A stretch of 64,000 nt of DNA from Phytopythium helicoides (taxonomy: Eukaryota; Oomycota; Peronosporomycetes; Pythiales; Pythiaceae), in the NCBI GenBank assembly GCA_024867545.1, contig JANFNE010000011.1, positions 124,001 through 188,000 of the forward strand. Direction: 5' to 3'. The translations under genes and the position numbers were made by a program. Below the pieces are notes generated by a model, which searched no databases, was not told the origin of the DNA, and saw only the letters and a program-made list of their open reading frames with translations. This document shows, piece by piece, positions 31,840 to 45,485 of the stretch. Every line of letters begins with the position of its first letter. Within the stretch, counting starts at the first letter, position 1.

Positions 31840-34800
31840 ATGGAAGGCGATGAGGACGAGCTGGAGCTGGAGCTCGACGAGCACTCCAATGTATTCGACG
31901 ACACTCGCGCGCGCCAGGAGCTGCACCGGCAGATGTCGCAGCTCAGCCCTCGACGCATGGCTACGACGGATGAGTCGTTTGCGACGACCACCCTGCAGTT
32001 CTACCAGGACATCAGCCCGAGCTCAGCGCTCGAGCATTTGTTCGAGTGGTTTCGACCCGTCCCTGGTGCATCGACTAGGGGACAGCTTGTCGCCTCCACC
32101 TGCACCAAATACTATTGGCCTCGACGACTTCAACAGATTGCGACGTTGTCTCGGTAAAAGTATCGTTAGTGAGCGCGATTGGAATCGTGCTCTGGAGGAA
32201 CTTGTCGATCGTCGGGACGACGCGCGAGTAGCCCAAAAAGACTTCAAAGCGTTGTTTGGGCCTGAGCCGTTCTTCGGGAGCGAGAATGTACAGGGTATTG
32301 TACGCGAGGTAATGAAGTGTGAGGAAACGCTTCATTTCACACAGATGCTTGTAAACCGTTTCGGAGTCAATGGAGACAGCGATTCGGCTGCCTTGGCGAG
32401 CTCTCCTGCAGCTCCAGACCTGGCCCCACAGAAGCTTAATTGGCCTTCAAGAGCTTCAAAACATCCAGCAAGCTTGCTGCGTCGATATCCCAATATTTGG
32501 GTCTACCGAATGGACCGAGGTCTGCAAGAAGCTTCAGCTGCCAGAGATCACCAAGTATCTCAATTGGATGCAGTTTGCAGAGCTGTTCACAATTTCCATC
32601 AAGGGCAAGCGCGCATTTGCACCTCACGCAGATTCGATGTCCGTCGTGTACGCAGTCCTTGCCAACGACAACGTACTCGCTACAATTAAGGACCCTGATG
32701 AGGACAACGTGTCGCGAAAGGCTTTCACAAACCTACTTCGCTTGCAGAGCCAACAGGTTGACGATGATGTATGGCTCGATCTCCTTCAGAACATGAAGAC
32801 TACTTACAATTACCGCGGTCAAAAGATGACCCGTCGGAATTCTGCTGCCGATGGAGACGGGTCCGATGCTCTTCACGGGCATGAACAACCGCTTGTAGTT
32901 GTCCGCAACACAGAAAACCAAGTGCTGTCGTACGACATCGTGTTCACAGAGCTCGGAGATATCGGAATCACCCTCCAGTCTGACTTTTACGGTCACTGTC
33001 TTACTGTGGCAGCAAAAGATGGACCGGCGGCTCTTCACTCGATCATTGAGAAAGACGACATCGTTGCTGCAGTGAACGGAGTTTCTTTGATCAGTGATAC
33101 TCCTGCTCGAGACAAAGTCGAAGAGGACGCACGGTTAGCTCAAGGAAAAGCGCTATTGGATGAGAACAAAGTTCGAAAAGTCACCTTTTACCGGCAGGAG
33201 TCATACTTTCGTTTCGACCCGAGCACGAAGTCGGTTACACTGTTTCTCAAGACAATTACGGAAGTTCCCCCGGATGGTGTCCTTGTCATCAAACGCCCGA
33301 ATGGGTTGCAGTGGAAGTCAGGCCGCTGATGATGAGTATACCCTCAAGTTGCGCTTTGAGATACCACAGCATCCGGACTTTGATCAAGCCACAGTGGCTT
33401 GGGATACTTCTGGTGATTCAATTCGCTTGGCATTCGACGGAGAGACTGGTGTTGCTGAAAGTTCGACTCTTGTTTTCGACATATCTGGGATCGACTGCGG
33501 GAACGACATTATCTTTGGACCTTGCGAGCTGTCTGAAGGAGATTTCCCAGTGACTGAAGATACTACTGAGCGAGTGTGCTTCGTTTCCCTTTACACCAAC
33601 TGGCGCTACCGTGAGACGTCCTTGGGTGTTAATCCTATACGCGAGCAAGGCGAACAGCCAAGCGACTATTTTGACACCTCTCTGCAGCCACTCGGCAAAG
33701 ATTTCCATGCCGGTGACTCTGGCCTGACGATTGGAAGCGACTTCTTTGGGCAGTGTCCAGTTGTGACTGGTGTGAAGAAGCTGTCAGCTGCCAGTGAGCT
33801 AGATGTCCGCCCTCAGGATATTCTGTCATCGATCATCTCACTTGGTGCGAGTGGTGAAGCTGCGTCCCTAAACCAGTTGAATTGCATAAAACCCTTCATG
33901 CTTAGCAAGTCAGAGGCTGAGAAAGCATCTGAAGGAGGTTCGCAAACAGCTAACCGCGTGCCATAAGAGTGGACGCCCGTACCACTTGCAGTTTTTGCGA
34001 ATCAACTCGTTCTTTTTCCACGAAGACGGACGTACAACCTTCACGTTCACAGCTCTGACGACTCTTTTGAAAGGGACTGCAATTACCATCAAGATGCCGA
34101 GTGCAAAATGGTTCGTGGGTGGTAACTTAACGGCTAAGGTGCTAAATCTCGGCATCAAAATCTCGGAAACGTTCTGGGACTCACAGCTTCATTCGCTTCG
34201 ATTGATCTTGGACGAATGCCAAATCGCCGAGTCATCGACTGTAACAATAGAGGTTCTGGGTATTACGAACTCGGCCAAGCGCGGGGGCAAGCAGCTAGCG
34301 AAGTTTGCCGGTCCTAGTGAAGTGGTGGGCTTGAGGCACGGCAGTGCGTACAAAGCACCTGAAGTAGTGTTTGAACTCCACGAACACTGGCACTCTTTTC
34401 TCGTCGGTCATCAAGGTCTTGAAGTGAACAAAGTTGCGGATACGTTGAGGCGGTTCAAAACTAGTCCCCGCACTGTTATGGGAAGTACTGGAGTATACGA
34501 GTCATTTGTTTGAGATGATGAAAGCAAAAGATGCGGAAACAATAGGGCTAACAGAGCTGAACCGACTCATCACAATCGTATGCGGCGACCAGAAAAGAAT
34601 GACGGCATCTAACTGGAATGAGTTATGCCGGAACCTTGGAGCCAAACCGTTTTCTGGGCTTTCTCGGCGACAATTTGCGTGCTGTTGGAACGACATCGTT
34701 GGCCTCAGCAACCACCGCTCCAAAGATGTGTACATGCACTTGGAAACGTCGAAAAAACTCTTTGAAGACGTCGTCCGTATCTTTCAGGGGGGAAACAGTC

Positions 34801-37800
34801 CAGACCTGATCGAGATAGACACAGCGGAACGACTTATGAAGATCGCTGGATTTTCTGAAGCAATGATTGCCGACGCAGTTGCTCAATTAAGCGAACAAGG
34901 TCGGGATGGTTGGGATGGCGATTTCTTTGCGCAAATAATCTGTGGCGGGAATCCAGCGGTGCAGTTTGAAGACAATGGTGCTAGTCTGTGGATCAAGATG
35001 TCATACGCTCAAAAGCTTTTTGCCCAATTCAGCGTAAAAAATGTCATCAAAAAGAAGAACCTAAGCGAGCTTCTCTCTGCTGCAAAAATCCTCAAGCCGA
35101 AGCTTACGAGTGATCTCTGGTCGAATATATGTGAAAGTGTCGGTCTTGATGATAACGGCGGCTTGCGGCTAGCTGATTTTATCGAGATTTATTCTGGTGA
35201 TCTCCTCGGCCCCCGGCACGCGCTTGCAGACTTCTATCGTATTGAAACATTCAAGCTTCTCCCCGAGCGCCGCGCAAAAGAGGTGGAAGTGAGCAAGGAA
35301 GCTGTCATGAGCGTCGCCCCCGAAAAGGTGAATGTCAAGGATGTGGCTGCAAAAGCGCTAGAAGAGACTGCCAGTGCTGAAGAGTTGTTCCAAGAGCTTC
35401 GCGCCCAGAACCTTGAGTTCAGCAAATTAGACAAAATCGAGGAAAAAGAGGATAAAGACTTTGTCTTTACCAGCGAGTTCAGTGCCAAGCGGTTATCTCG
35501 TGAACGCGGATTTCTGCACATACAGCTGCGCAGTATAACGGAGCTTGCGGACCGCCTCATTCACAAAAACTCGTCTTTTAACGTGGAAAACACTGCTGAA
35601 GAGCTGTATGCAATGTTCCAAGTCACCGACGCAGCCGGGTTGAAGTTCAATATCCCAGAGCGGAAGGAAAAGACAGTTTGTGATCGCGTAATGGAGCAGC
35701 TATTTGGCGAGAAGGATGGAGAATCCGTGTACGAAGTGCGAGAAGAGGAGAGGTGGCATGGACGCACGCAAAAGATTATGCGGGAGCTGCACGACTTGGA
35801 TGAGCAACTTGCAGCTGCAGACCCTTTCAGTCCTGAGTATGAAGAAATCCTGAAGAAAATCAAGGCCGGAGAAGACTTGATACGACCAGGAGGGAAGTTG
35901 GGTAACGTCAATTTTGACGGACGCATCTTCTCAAGCTTGATCCTTCGCAACCCATCTCCTGATGCTCTTATTCGGTTTCCTGATGACCACTTTCGACTGT
36001 TTGTTGACTATCCTGATCAAGAGCGAAATCCTCGCTTTGTAGTATGCAAGCTGTTCAAACGGCTCGGATCAGCTAAGAGCCGGCACGAGTTAAATCTAGG
36101 CTTTGCTAAGGACGCACTCCGGAAAGCAGAAGTGACGAACGCCATTCTCAAGGATCTCGTCGAGCAGCAGGAAAAACACCTTCGCCTTATTGTCGCTGAG
36201 GAGTACGCGAACGGAAAGAACGCAGTGAGTGACAACAGAATCTGGACGGCCGTGTCAAAGCTAAAGCAGAAACGCCAAGACTTGCTTGAGTTTGAAATGG
36301 AAGTCGACAAACAGCGAGAGTCTGTGAAAAAGATTCAAGCTGACTTGGACGAAGCCATCCGAATTGAGAAAGCCGCTGGTGGAGACACAGCTACGTCGAA
36401 GGGTACCACTAACGCTTCTGGTGTGACTAGTAACCCGCTGGGAGAAGCGGGTGAAAAAGAAGGCCAACAGACAGAAAGCGCGGAAAGCGAGGCTTCTGAT
36501 TCAAGCACGGTTCGATTCATTGGTCAGGCGTTCTTTGAGCTGCGAGAGCTCATGCGTGTACTTCACGATGATGCAGAAGACACGGAAGATCTCTCAACAT
36601 TTGTGACTGAACATCATATCGACGTTGGGGTGTTACTATTGCATTTCAAGTACAAATGCGAATCTATCCAATCTGAAGCAATACCAATCGAGCTACCATC
36701 ACTGAGTATTCGAATGGCTGAAAACGATTCCGATCTCCTAACCAAGTCCGAGGATGCGTTCCAGTACCCTTCGCATGCTCACTTGCAACTGGAGTGGGGT
36801 ATCAACCATCTCAAGGTTGGCGATCGTCTCTGTGTGGTTCGTGAAGGCGACCCGTATAAACTCGCAATGCCATACTTCCTCATCCTTTGGAATAAGGTAG
36901 AGCAACCAAGCAGCGTTCAGCCTGATTCCCCAGAAGGAGGTGATAATAATCCACCCGTTGATGAGGAGAAGCGGTTATGTAACTGGTGGGTTCCTGAGAT
37001 GCTGACCAAATTCTACGGTGCCAAACGCGAACCAATCGCAGATACCGCAATTTCTAAGCGGTCAGGAAATGTTCGCTTCCCATCTGCTCTAGACCTGAGT
37101 CTTCCACCTGGGGTCTATCGAATTTACTTGCTTCGTAACGAGACAGAGGAGAGCACAGGCAACAAGTTCCGAGTGACATTGGGTCGAACTCCTCCGCTTG
37201 CAGTCCTCCCAGGTGTCAATAGCGTCCACACATCGTTCGGAACAACACCGCTTATCGATGTCAAACCTCTGAGTGTCACCATGCACGTGTTTTGCGAAGC
37301 TGACCGAGGAGAAATGGAGCAGTCACTAAAGAGTCAGGATGGGTTTTACGACGAGAGATATGAGCGACGATTCGCGATCGAGCAAGAACTTGAAGTCACG
37401 CTGCGGGACATCAAGCTGAAGCAACTTGTGCTTGACAGATCAAAAGTCAAGAAAGAGGATAAACTCCAGGAAATTGCCGAGCTTCAAGCGATTGTCCTTA
37501 AGCTGGAGGAGCAAAAGAAGAAAATGGACGAGGAAGACTCCGCTACTGCTACTTCCGCTGTGAGCGCTGTCGTTGTACGGTCGCAACCTGCGCTAAATAG
37601 CTCTGATCCGGTTGTATTTTCCTATCGTTTCTGTGGTGGGGCCCCGCGGAATCAAGACCGTATTGTTGTACTTCCAGCTGATATCGTACATGTATCCGAC
37701 TTGCTGCGGTCGACGATTCTTGGCAAGCTCCAGTCAAACGATCCGCAACAGGTTCTCGCAGTTCGTAAGATTCTTGAGCGAGAATTAGCTGAGGTCGCTG

Positions 37801-40800
37801 AGATCTTCGATGCGAGCTTCTCGTGCGGAAGCATCTATCGCCTCGTCACGCGAAAATTGAAGCAATTCTTTGGTATCGGCAGCGGTGCAGGGCTGCAGGA
37901 CAAAAGCGATGCTTACAAGGTGGCTGCTGGGGTTAATGATGGAGATTTTGTGATGGAGGAATGCATGAAAGCATACTCAACTGCTCCACCCCTTGCTCGG
38001 AAAAATTTCCCTCTGATCATCCGAGATTTGCTGGAAGAAGTTGAGGTCCGACGACCACTACTAAAACCGCACGGGGAGGAGAATGGAACCGAGACGAAAC
38101 CATTTGAAACCAAAAGACTAGCGAAAGCAGGCGCTCTAACGAGCGTTGGCCTTGAACTCAGTGTAGACGAATGGACGGGAGGTCATTCGAAAGAGATTAT
38201 TTCAGAGAAGAAAGCAGTATTAGGTCGTCGGTTCTGCGCTGGGGGATTCTATGTTGCGAGATATATTCGTCGGGTTGATGGAGACAATTACGGTCGACTT
38301 GCGCGGCCGGACGAAACTGGTGGAGAACTCTGTCGTTACGGGCCCTTTTACGTCGAACCTGCACTCTTCCAATGGTCGCTGTGGCAGGTCTTGTGGGTGC
38401 TTGGGAAGATTCTACGCAAGGTTGCTGAATCAGACCAAGGAAAACTTGTTATCAAGATCTGTGGACACTGGATACTGTCCGGACTAAAATACGTTCTTGC
38501 TGTCATCAGTTTATCCTTCAACTTGTCGGTGCTCGCTGGAGCGTTCACGATTGATACACACGAGTTAGAAGAACTTATGGCGACGTTTCGTGATAAAATG
38601 TCCCATTTCTTTGGTCCGGTCGAGGTAGCGCTCGGGGCCGTGAATGAATTCTTCGACAAATATGTGGGCGAGCTTATCGAAAAGCTTGAGATGTTTAAGG
38701 CAGCTGGCGAGTGCTTCTCAGGAGTGTTCCTCTATGCAGTATTGACTTTTCTTGTTGGAGCCACGTTTATTGTGTATATCGTGGTGCAGGAAGACTTGCT
38801 TTTGAAGATTCAAAAGCTTGACACGTATCTACCTTTTAACCCCGGAAAGAGTGTGCTTGGGATCCTGGAGCAAATAGGAGCGTTGCTGGTTATCCCGCTG
38901 TACCTTGCAATCAAGTCCTGTGTGCTGTTCATCTCTCGTCATTGGAAGCTCTTTTACAACAACCTAAGTGCAGGTATACCTGATTCCTTTGAAGAGTTTT
39001 ATCTTTACACAGGCGCGACAGCAACTTGCCCAAACGTTTCTCTGGCACGCATCAATTATGGTGTTGGAATCTCGGCAATTGTGCTCATCGTGATCTTCCT
39101 CTTTGTTTGTTTGCCTTTGCTGCTTCTCGATCTGTATAGTTGGGTACCACTCACTGAGCTCGAGAAAAAGGAAGACTTGCAGAAGCTCGCGCACTCATCG
39201 AACCGGAAAGACATCCGAGCTGCAATCCACAGCAATGCTGACTTGGTGGAGGTACCCAACATGTGGTGTACGAGGAAGTATCTTGCGCCTGGACTCTTTC
39301 AGCGCTGTTACAAAGCATACACGGAGATGTCGTTTCGCGACCTTCAGAAGACTTACGGACTTGTGCGCTTGTTTTTCATGTTTGTCTTCATCTACCTTGT
39401 GTTGATGGTGAAGTCGATCGGTCGAGGGTTTGGCTCTCTTTTAGGTTGGCGCACGCGTGGCGCCTACATGTACAAGTCGGCGGCTATGAAGCCGCGGTCG
39501 TCTTGGCGAGTTCTGGATTGGTTCTGCCTCGGGTTCAACGTCAAGTGGAAGGTGCAATATATCAAAGACAAAATTATCATGCCATTTGTAAACATTTCAC
39601 TTGTGACTGTCGGACTGTGGGGAGAGAATCAATGGAAAGAGTTCAATGTTGAGGAGCGAGCCAACGATTGTTACAAGATGGAGCCGAGTGGGGAAATAAA
39701 ACAGCTACAAATGATGACGCTTCAAGGCAAGATTGTGAGTCTTTTTTGGCTCTGCGTGCCTGATACAGTAATACTGGCTTACTTGGCTGAAGTTCTCAAT
39801 CGCGGCCCTATCTTCAGCTACTTCCTCAATAAGAAGTTTCTACAGGCAGATATCCCTGAGTCTGAGCGCGAAAAGGATCCGGTGTGGAGATTTCACTCCG
39901 CTCTGCGCTTTGCAGGTGAAGAGGATGATGTGGTGTATCTTTCCGACACCCGATTCTACAGCACAGTCATCAAATGGGGCAGTGCGATGGTGGAGATTAT
40001 CTCACTCCTCGCAGTGTACGGTGCCACCGATAAGTCATTCTTACTTGGTATGGCTCTCATTACGTCCGTCGTTGCGCCAGTGCTCGAGTTTAATCAGCAG
40101 GTTATCAAGGCTTATGTGGATTATGTCGAGTCGGTAGAAAATTTGGTAAGTTCGACTGGTATTACAGGCCTAGCCTCAAAAGCAAAGTCGCTTAAAAGCG
40201 CATTTGACGAGGCAAAAGACGCAATGGATGACGCGCCAGGTGTCACCTATTAACACTGCGGCAATCGCTCGGAAGCGTGCCGCCAAGAAGCGCCGGGCTG
40301 CTGCTGCAGGAGCCCCAGAAGTCGCGGATACTCCAGGTGACGCCGCAATGGCCGCGATAGCTGATAGGGCGGGTCCGATCTGTAACGCTTGGATCAACGG
40401 ATGGGAGCTGGAGATGTTGCAAGCAAGGCGAAAGAAGAAGCACAAAATGCAGCTGAGGATATCCTTGAGAATAACACGGTTGCAGCGGCAGCCATGGAGG
40501 CAGCGCAAACGCTTGTGCCGAAGAAGCAGCTGGTCGTTCTAAATGCTCTTCCACAAGTGACGTACGTCGTTCTTACTGATGCACTTGACGTCGGAGAAGG
40601 CGAAATCACGGTTAGCTGGAACATCAATGCTCGCCAACGCTTCCATGCCTTAGATGCAATTGGAATGTTTCCGGCTCGTGCGCCTGGTGACTTTTCTATC
40701 CGAACGATGGATCAGTGTATTTGCTACCGGTATCTGAAAGACAGCAGCACTGAACCGTTTGGCTGGAAGACGCGCAAACAAGATGATAAAGAATTCGCAC

Positions 40801-41182
40801 GACAGCTGATTGTGTCTCGGGCAGAAAGCCTTCGTAACTTCTCAGAACGTGAAGCGACAAAAATTACCCGTAAATCGATGCGCTTAATGCTAAGCAACAA
40901 CAACGGAGAGAACGATGAAGGTGAAGATCCAGAAGACGCTGCTCGCAAATTGCATGAAGTCCAGCTGCAAAAGGCAAACGCTACAATCACAGGCATGCTA
41001 GAGTCCCCGAAGCTCAAGCCTTACAAGAAGAAATTACCCGAAATTCTAGCTGAAGAGGTCAACGAAAACGGGCTCCAGCAAACGGTAGGTTGATCTCGCG
41101 TTTGATACTCGTGGCAGGCTCTGACATAAAGTTTACTTTCCTATCGCTTTAGCTTACCTCGCGCTGCGAGAATGATGAGTAA
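31840..41182 (+). CDS. Giant multidomain membrane protein with two PDZ-like domains
   Basis: Proposed exons: 31840-32039, 32086-32350, 32412-33278, 33322-33844, 33906-34415, 34465-40239, 40310-40381, 40453-41084 and 41153-41182, giving about 2,957 aa. Junctions at 32350, 33844, 40239 and 40381 are firm (61-71 nt introns). Those at 32039, 33278 and 34415 need 43-49 nt introns and are tentative. The N-terminal third has repeated helical units (IGLDDFNRL, IGLQELQNI, IGLTELNRL, each followed by a Trp-containing helix). PDZ-like domains lie at ~327-400 (ITLQSDFYGHCLTVAAKDGP) and ~565-620 (LTIGSDFFGQCPVV). Beta-rich domains, a coiled coil (~1760-1815) and a multi-TM region (~2080-2670) follow. Family unknown. 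Confidence 0.72.
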
Positions 41183-43468
41183 TGGAGCCAATTCGCTCGA
41201 GGAGGCTGCGAAGAAGGCTCGCAAGGTACATAACCTAGTCCTATATTGCATTCTTGTTCCAACGGAGCCACTCACTTGCTATTTTTTTTTTCGCAATTCA
41301 GGTGATAAGCGGCCAAGTAAAGTTCCGCCCGGCGAATAACAGTGTGCCAGTCGATCACCCACTTTTACGAGTCGTTTATCTACGGAAACAACGCCGGTAT
41401 TTATCAACCAAAATATGGGCTACAGAGCTACGAGTTCTGCTATCTACGTCATGCAGACACAGATATCAAGATCACAGGTTTGGGTGGAGGTAAGTCCGAA
41501 GTCAAGCCCAACGCCAAGGTGATCCCGAATGGAGGTTCCAACGCAGGACAACCAAGTCAGTATACTTTACTGGATCGTTTTTCTTCCAACTCAATCAAGA
41601 TCGGAACGTTCAACATCTTCATGAATATGACGTGCGACGTACCGCTACTTGGCCCGAGCGAGAAATTGAACTTGTCGTGGATCATCTATGGTGTCGATTA
41701 CTCGATCCTTTCAAACCCCAAGTGTCGAAACTGTATCGCATTCTACCGCATCGAGAGTGAGTCTTCCGGAAGCTCTCCCGGTTCTGGTAACAATATCAAG
41801 GAGCCAGCGTCCGAAGAAGCAACGACAGAAAAAAAGAAGTCCCCGACTTTGAGCTCAGGGTGCGCAAAGATTGAAGCAGTTCCAACATCGGCGTATTTAG
41901 AAGTGGAAGATAATGAGCCGTGCCCGGGACGTATGGTCGTGACAGCTCCGCCGGAGCCAGGTATGTACGAGGTTCGCTTCTTGTTCAATTTCTTCAAGAA
42001 GGCCCAGCTGCACCGCCAATGCCAAGTGTTTGGAGAACTGGAAGATCAGATGCAAGAGCTACGCATTCGATCTTTCTTCGAGAAGCGTGCCGTGACAGAC
42101 GAGCTTCGTAAGTTTACGCTACGGGAAAGCAAACGGTGGGGTGTTGCTCGCATGAATACGTTCGTGTGGCTACGATCGATGCTCCTAAGTACGCTACGTG
42201 AGCCGGTTACTGACGACATGAAGGAGTCAACCACAGAGTACGGCGAGTTTCTCTTTGGTCGACTCAAGCGTAAATTTCAGCGTGGACTGCAAAATCCGTC
42301 GCCTGTGTTCCAAAAGCGCTTGGCACTTATGATCGCCCCGCTTCAGCGGAATGCCTTCATGGACGTTCTCATGGTAGCTCTCGTCAGCAGTGCTCAGGCA
42401 AATGACCAGCTTGCATCCATCACGTTCCTCTCCCCGTCAGATGAAGACCTAAAAAACAAAGGGCTCAATCGCTTCCGCGATATGACGCTGCTACCGTCAG
42501 ACAACAAGCTTTTCCTCCGAGGTGATATGGGTTTCCGACCGCTAGCACTCAACTACTTGCGACAGCAATCATTGTGTGGGTTCCACGACTTTGTCGACGA
42601 CATTGTGTTGACTCACGCTCAGCTGCTCAAGACTGTGGATCAAATTATGAAGGACTTATCGTCTAGCTGTGTGGCACTCTACGAGTCACCAATCAAACGC
42701 GCGATCCGTGCCATGATGGAAGAGGCCACAGAGAAAGGACTGGAAAATGTGCTACAGGGCGTTGATGTCCTCCTCGAAGATCTTTGCCGCAACCATATTC
42801 AGAGCATCGTGAGGTCCTTTTTGGAGACAGACTGTCGCTCGGGTCTGAAGTGGAAGGGGCCTCCGAAGGGAACATACGAGCGCCGAGCTGCATTGATATC
42901 GAGCTCGGCTCTACCAGTAACGGGATCGGCCGACCCTCTTCCCTTTACTTTGGCCATCGACGCTCCGGACAGCGCAGAGAATGATAAGACCAGTGAGTTA
43001 GTTCCTCCGGTAGATTCACTGACACCAGTGACTCGTCAACACCTTGCTGTTCGCAAGTGGATTTTTCCTCGTCTGACTCGCAAGATTATGGCCGACTTCC
43101 GCCAACGCTATGCGCGAATGATGAGTGGAAATTTGCCGATCGCTATGGACATTGCTCGCGCAGCGACTTCGTGCATCCAACCAGGAATCGCTCTAGCTGG
43201 CAATCCTTTCCCGAACCACAATGCGATGCGGATGGCATCGCCACTCTACTTCATGCGAGAGGCTCGTGTGAGCCGAGAAAGTGGAGCAAACGGGGGAGAC
43301 AAAAGAGATCCAGAAGATGAACTTGACGATGAGGCCATGAATAATCACCACGACTACAACAACGATGATGATATCGATGACTCCGAGGCCAACGCGAGTT
43401 TGGGTGCGAATGGAGGAGACGACGATGATAATGAAGGGAACAACGACGACAACCAGGCTGGGGAGTAA
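41172..43468 (+). CDS. Partner of the giant membrane protein, or its C-terminal part
   Basis: The first ATG (41172) overlaps the predicted stop of the giant gene. Exons are 41172-41225 and 41351-43468, giving ~723 aa; an in-frame 57-nt candidate intron begins after a gtaagt site at 41490. The protein opens with SITHFYESFIYGNNAGIYQP. It carries a beta-rich domain with WIIYGVDYS and EPGMYEVRFLFNFF, echoing LPPGVYRIYLLRNE in the giant protein. A helical middle follows (ALMIAPLQRNAFMDVLMV). The end is very acidic and Asn/Asp-rich. No membrane segment is seen. A splice from the giant gene at 41084 to inside this first exon would instead make one protein of ~3,700 aa. Family unknown. Confidence 0.68.
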
Positions 43469-43616
43469 CTTCTATCAAATACATGTAACAAAACGTAATA
43501 CACATGACGTAGTGCGAATTGATTTGCATTGCTGAGCGGAGTGAAACACCACCTCCAGCCAAGTAAAAGCAATGAGGCCAAATGCATTTTGTGGCACTCC
43601 AGGTTTCCTGCTGCGC

Positions 43617-45485
43617 CTACATATCCATGTTCTTCATTCTTGCCCTCGTCAATGCAATGGTGAGAGGGAGCATCTGGTGCTGAAATGTAGCATAGTTGAC
43701 GCGGCCTGAGCCTGTCGGATCCGCAACGGCAGTAAGCACTCTAATGTCGTGATCCCCATTAATGGGGAACCCAATTTCATCCGCGACGACCTGGATTCCT
43801 TCAGCAAAAGCCGGAAGAGCCAAGACCCCAAATTGCTTGTCATCAAGAGATCCAAGTACCCGCAAACACACGAAGCGTATTTCTTCCTCGCGAATGATAA
43901 TGCTAGTAGCTCCATGATCATCACCGGACCCCTCCTCTATTGTAACTTCTGAGCGCAACACCGACGCAACCTTAGTAATGCACTCACGATAGCGCACTTT
44001 ATCATCGGTTGAATGACGAAGGGCGTCACAAACAGCCACGACTTGCCCAGCCTTGGATGACTGACAGCGCCAGTCGTGGAAGCTCCTCACGGACTACCTG
44101 CTTTACTTGTTTGAGTGTGAGCTTGCCGGAGAGGTGTGTGGATGAGCCTTTAAGTGTATCGCGCTCAAAAGACTCAAACTGACGAAGCAAGATACTGTTC
44201 GAGTGCGCCCTCTTTGTCGGCAGCAAGAAACGTGCGGTACTGGTAGCTGAAAATGATGATGCGCGCGCGACTCAATAGACCTGGAATATCGGAAACGGGG
44301 AAGAATTGCTCTTCATCTGATCCTGAAGCGAGTTTTCACCCACAGCCAACGCAAGAATCAAGTTTATCTCTGGAGCACTTAACAGCAAGCAAGGCAACTC
44401 CAGTGCACTTTGCAACTGCCGCATGTTCACATACTGCGGAACATGCTCCGCTCGTAGCGACGCTGTAGATGCTGTGGACTCGTTTTCGTCTTGCTGATCG
44501 CTGTCGTCTGCAGGCTCATCACTTTCCTTTGCTTCCTCGAAAGCCTCTACTTCCTCTGCTTTTGTGTTCATGGCAGGATGTCTTGCTGCAGAATTTGTCG
44601 CGGCTGTTGTTTCCAAGACCTCACGCAGTTTTTGAACTTGATATTGAAGGGGAGCCCTGTTGACAGCCGTGAACCGTTCACTCACTTCGTTTGTCTCGTC
44701 AGGTATCCTTATTTTCCCTCTGTAGAGTAGAAGAACTATCTGTTATTGCGTCCATAGTGGCATCTGGCTGGCAGTAGTAGTTCCACCCAGCCCATGAGTC
44801 CAACGCTCCTGCCGCAAGGGGGACAAGTGGACCATACTCAACCAGCTCGTCGCGGTCGGCAGGCGGGGCCAACGCAAAGAACATTTCTTTTGGGAACTCG
44901 GCACACAGCTTTGGCCGTCCGCGGCCGCTGATAAGCACTTGGACATCCAGCTCACGAATTGCACTCACAAGATCAGTGAGCAACAAACGACCGTCATTGT
45001 AAGGGTCCTTACGTTGGAAATACTCCAGAAGCTGCTCCTCCATACTCTCTCGGTCATGCTGACGATCACGGTCTTGTGTCTCGCGAATTGCTGCGGGAAC
45101 TCTCGTGGACGAGAAGTCATCAAACACATTGACGAAGCGGGCATCGCGAACCCGAAGCTTCCGGTCGAGCACGCGCTGCAGTGTTCGGTCGTCGAACGCG
45201 ACATCCTCCGTGGGCCAGACGTGCGGGTCTTCTTCGAGCAGGAATCCGGCCACTTGGTCCATCGTCTCGCTCAGCAGAAAGCGAACGTGCACAACTGCAG
45301 CAGGGTGCGGGAGATGCTGCTGACGGGCGGCTAAAAGTCACGCGGATAGCTGCACGGCCGCTCGGGCCTTCGGAGACAGAGGTCGCAGTCAATGAGTATC
45401 TGAACGAGAGCACTCCATTCGCCTCCTGCGCCTCGAGGAACTTGCCGATAACTAAACGGCACTCGGCTGCGAGAGTCTGGGACAT
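43617..45485 (-). CDS. EF-hand-like protein, spliced
   Basis: Best exons on the reverse strand: 45378-45485, 44737-45316 and about 44300-44684, then one or two exons to 43617. The intron 45317-45377 (61 nt) and the one at 44685-44736 (52 nt) fit in phase. The last two junctions (near 44240-44300 and 44050-44120) have competing solutions. It starts MSQTLAAECRLVIG. Helix-loop-helix segments resembling calcium-binding EF-hands are visible, e.g. YFQRKDPYNDGRLLLTDLV, SGKLTLKQVKQVVREE and DPTGSGRVNYATFQHQ. It ends ARMKNMDM and has no signal peptide or membrane segment. Such multi-EF-hand proteins are common in flagellar and cytoskeletal complexes, but the exact family is unknown. Confidence 0.65.

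Noticed and set aside
32351..32411. Frameshift near 32400 in the giant gene
   Set aside because: A 61-nt intron with gtaaac donor and ctctcctgcag acceptor explains it.
33845..33985. Frameshift in the giant gene near 33910
   Set aside because: A 61-nt intron (33845-33905) with a branch-like ctaaac and a cttag acceptor restores the frame exactly.
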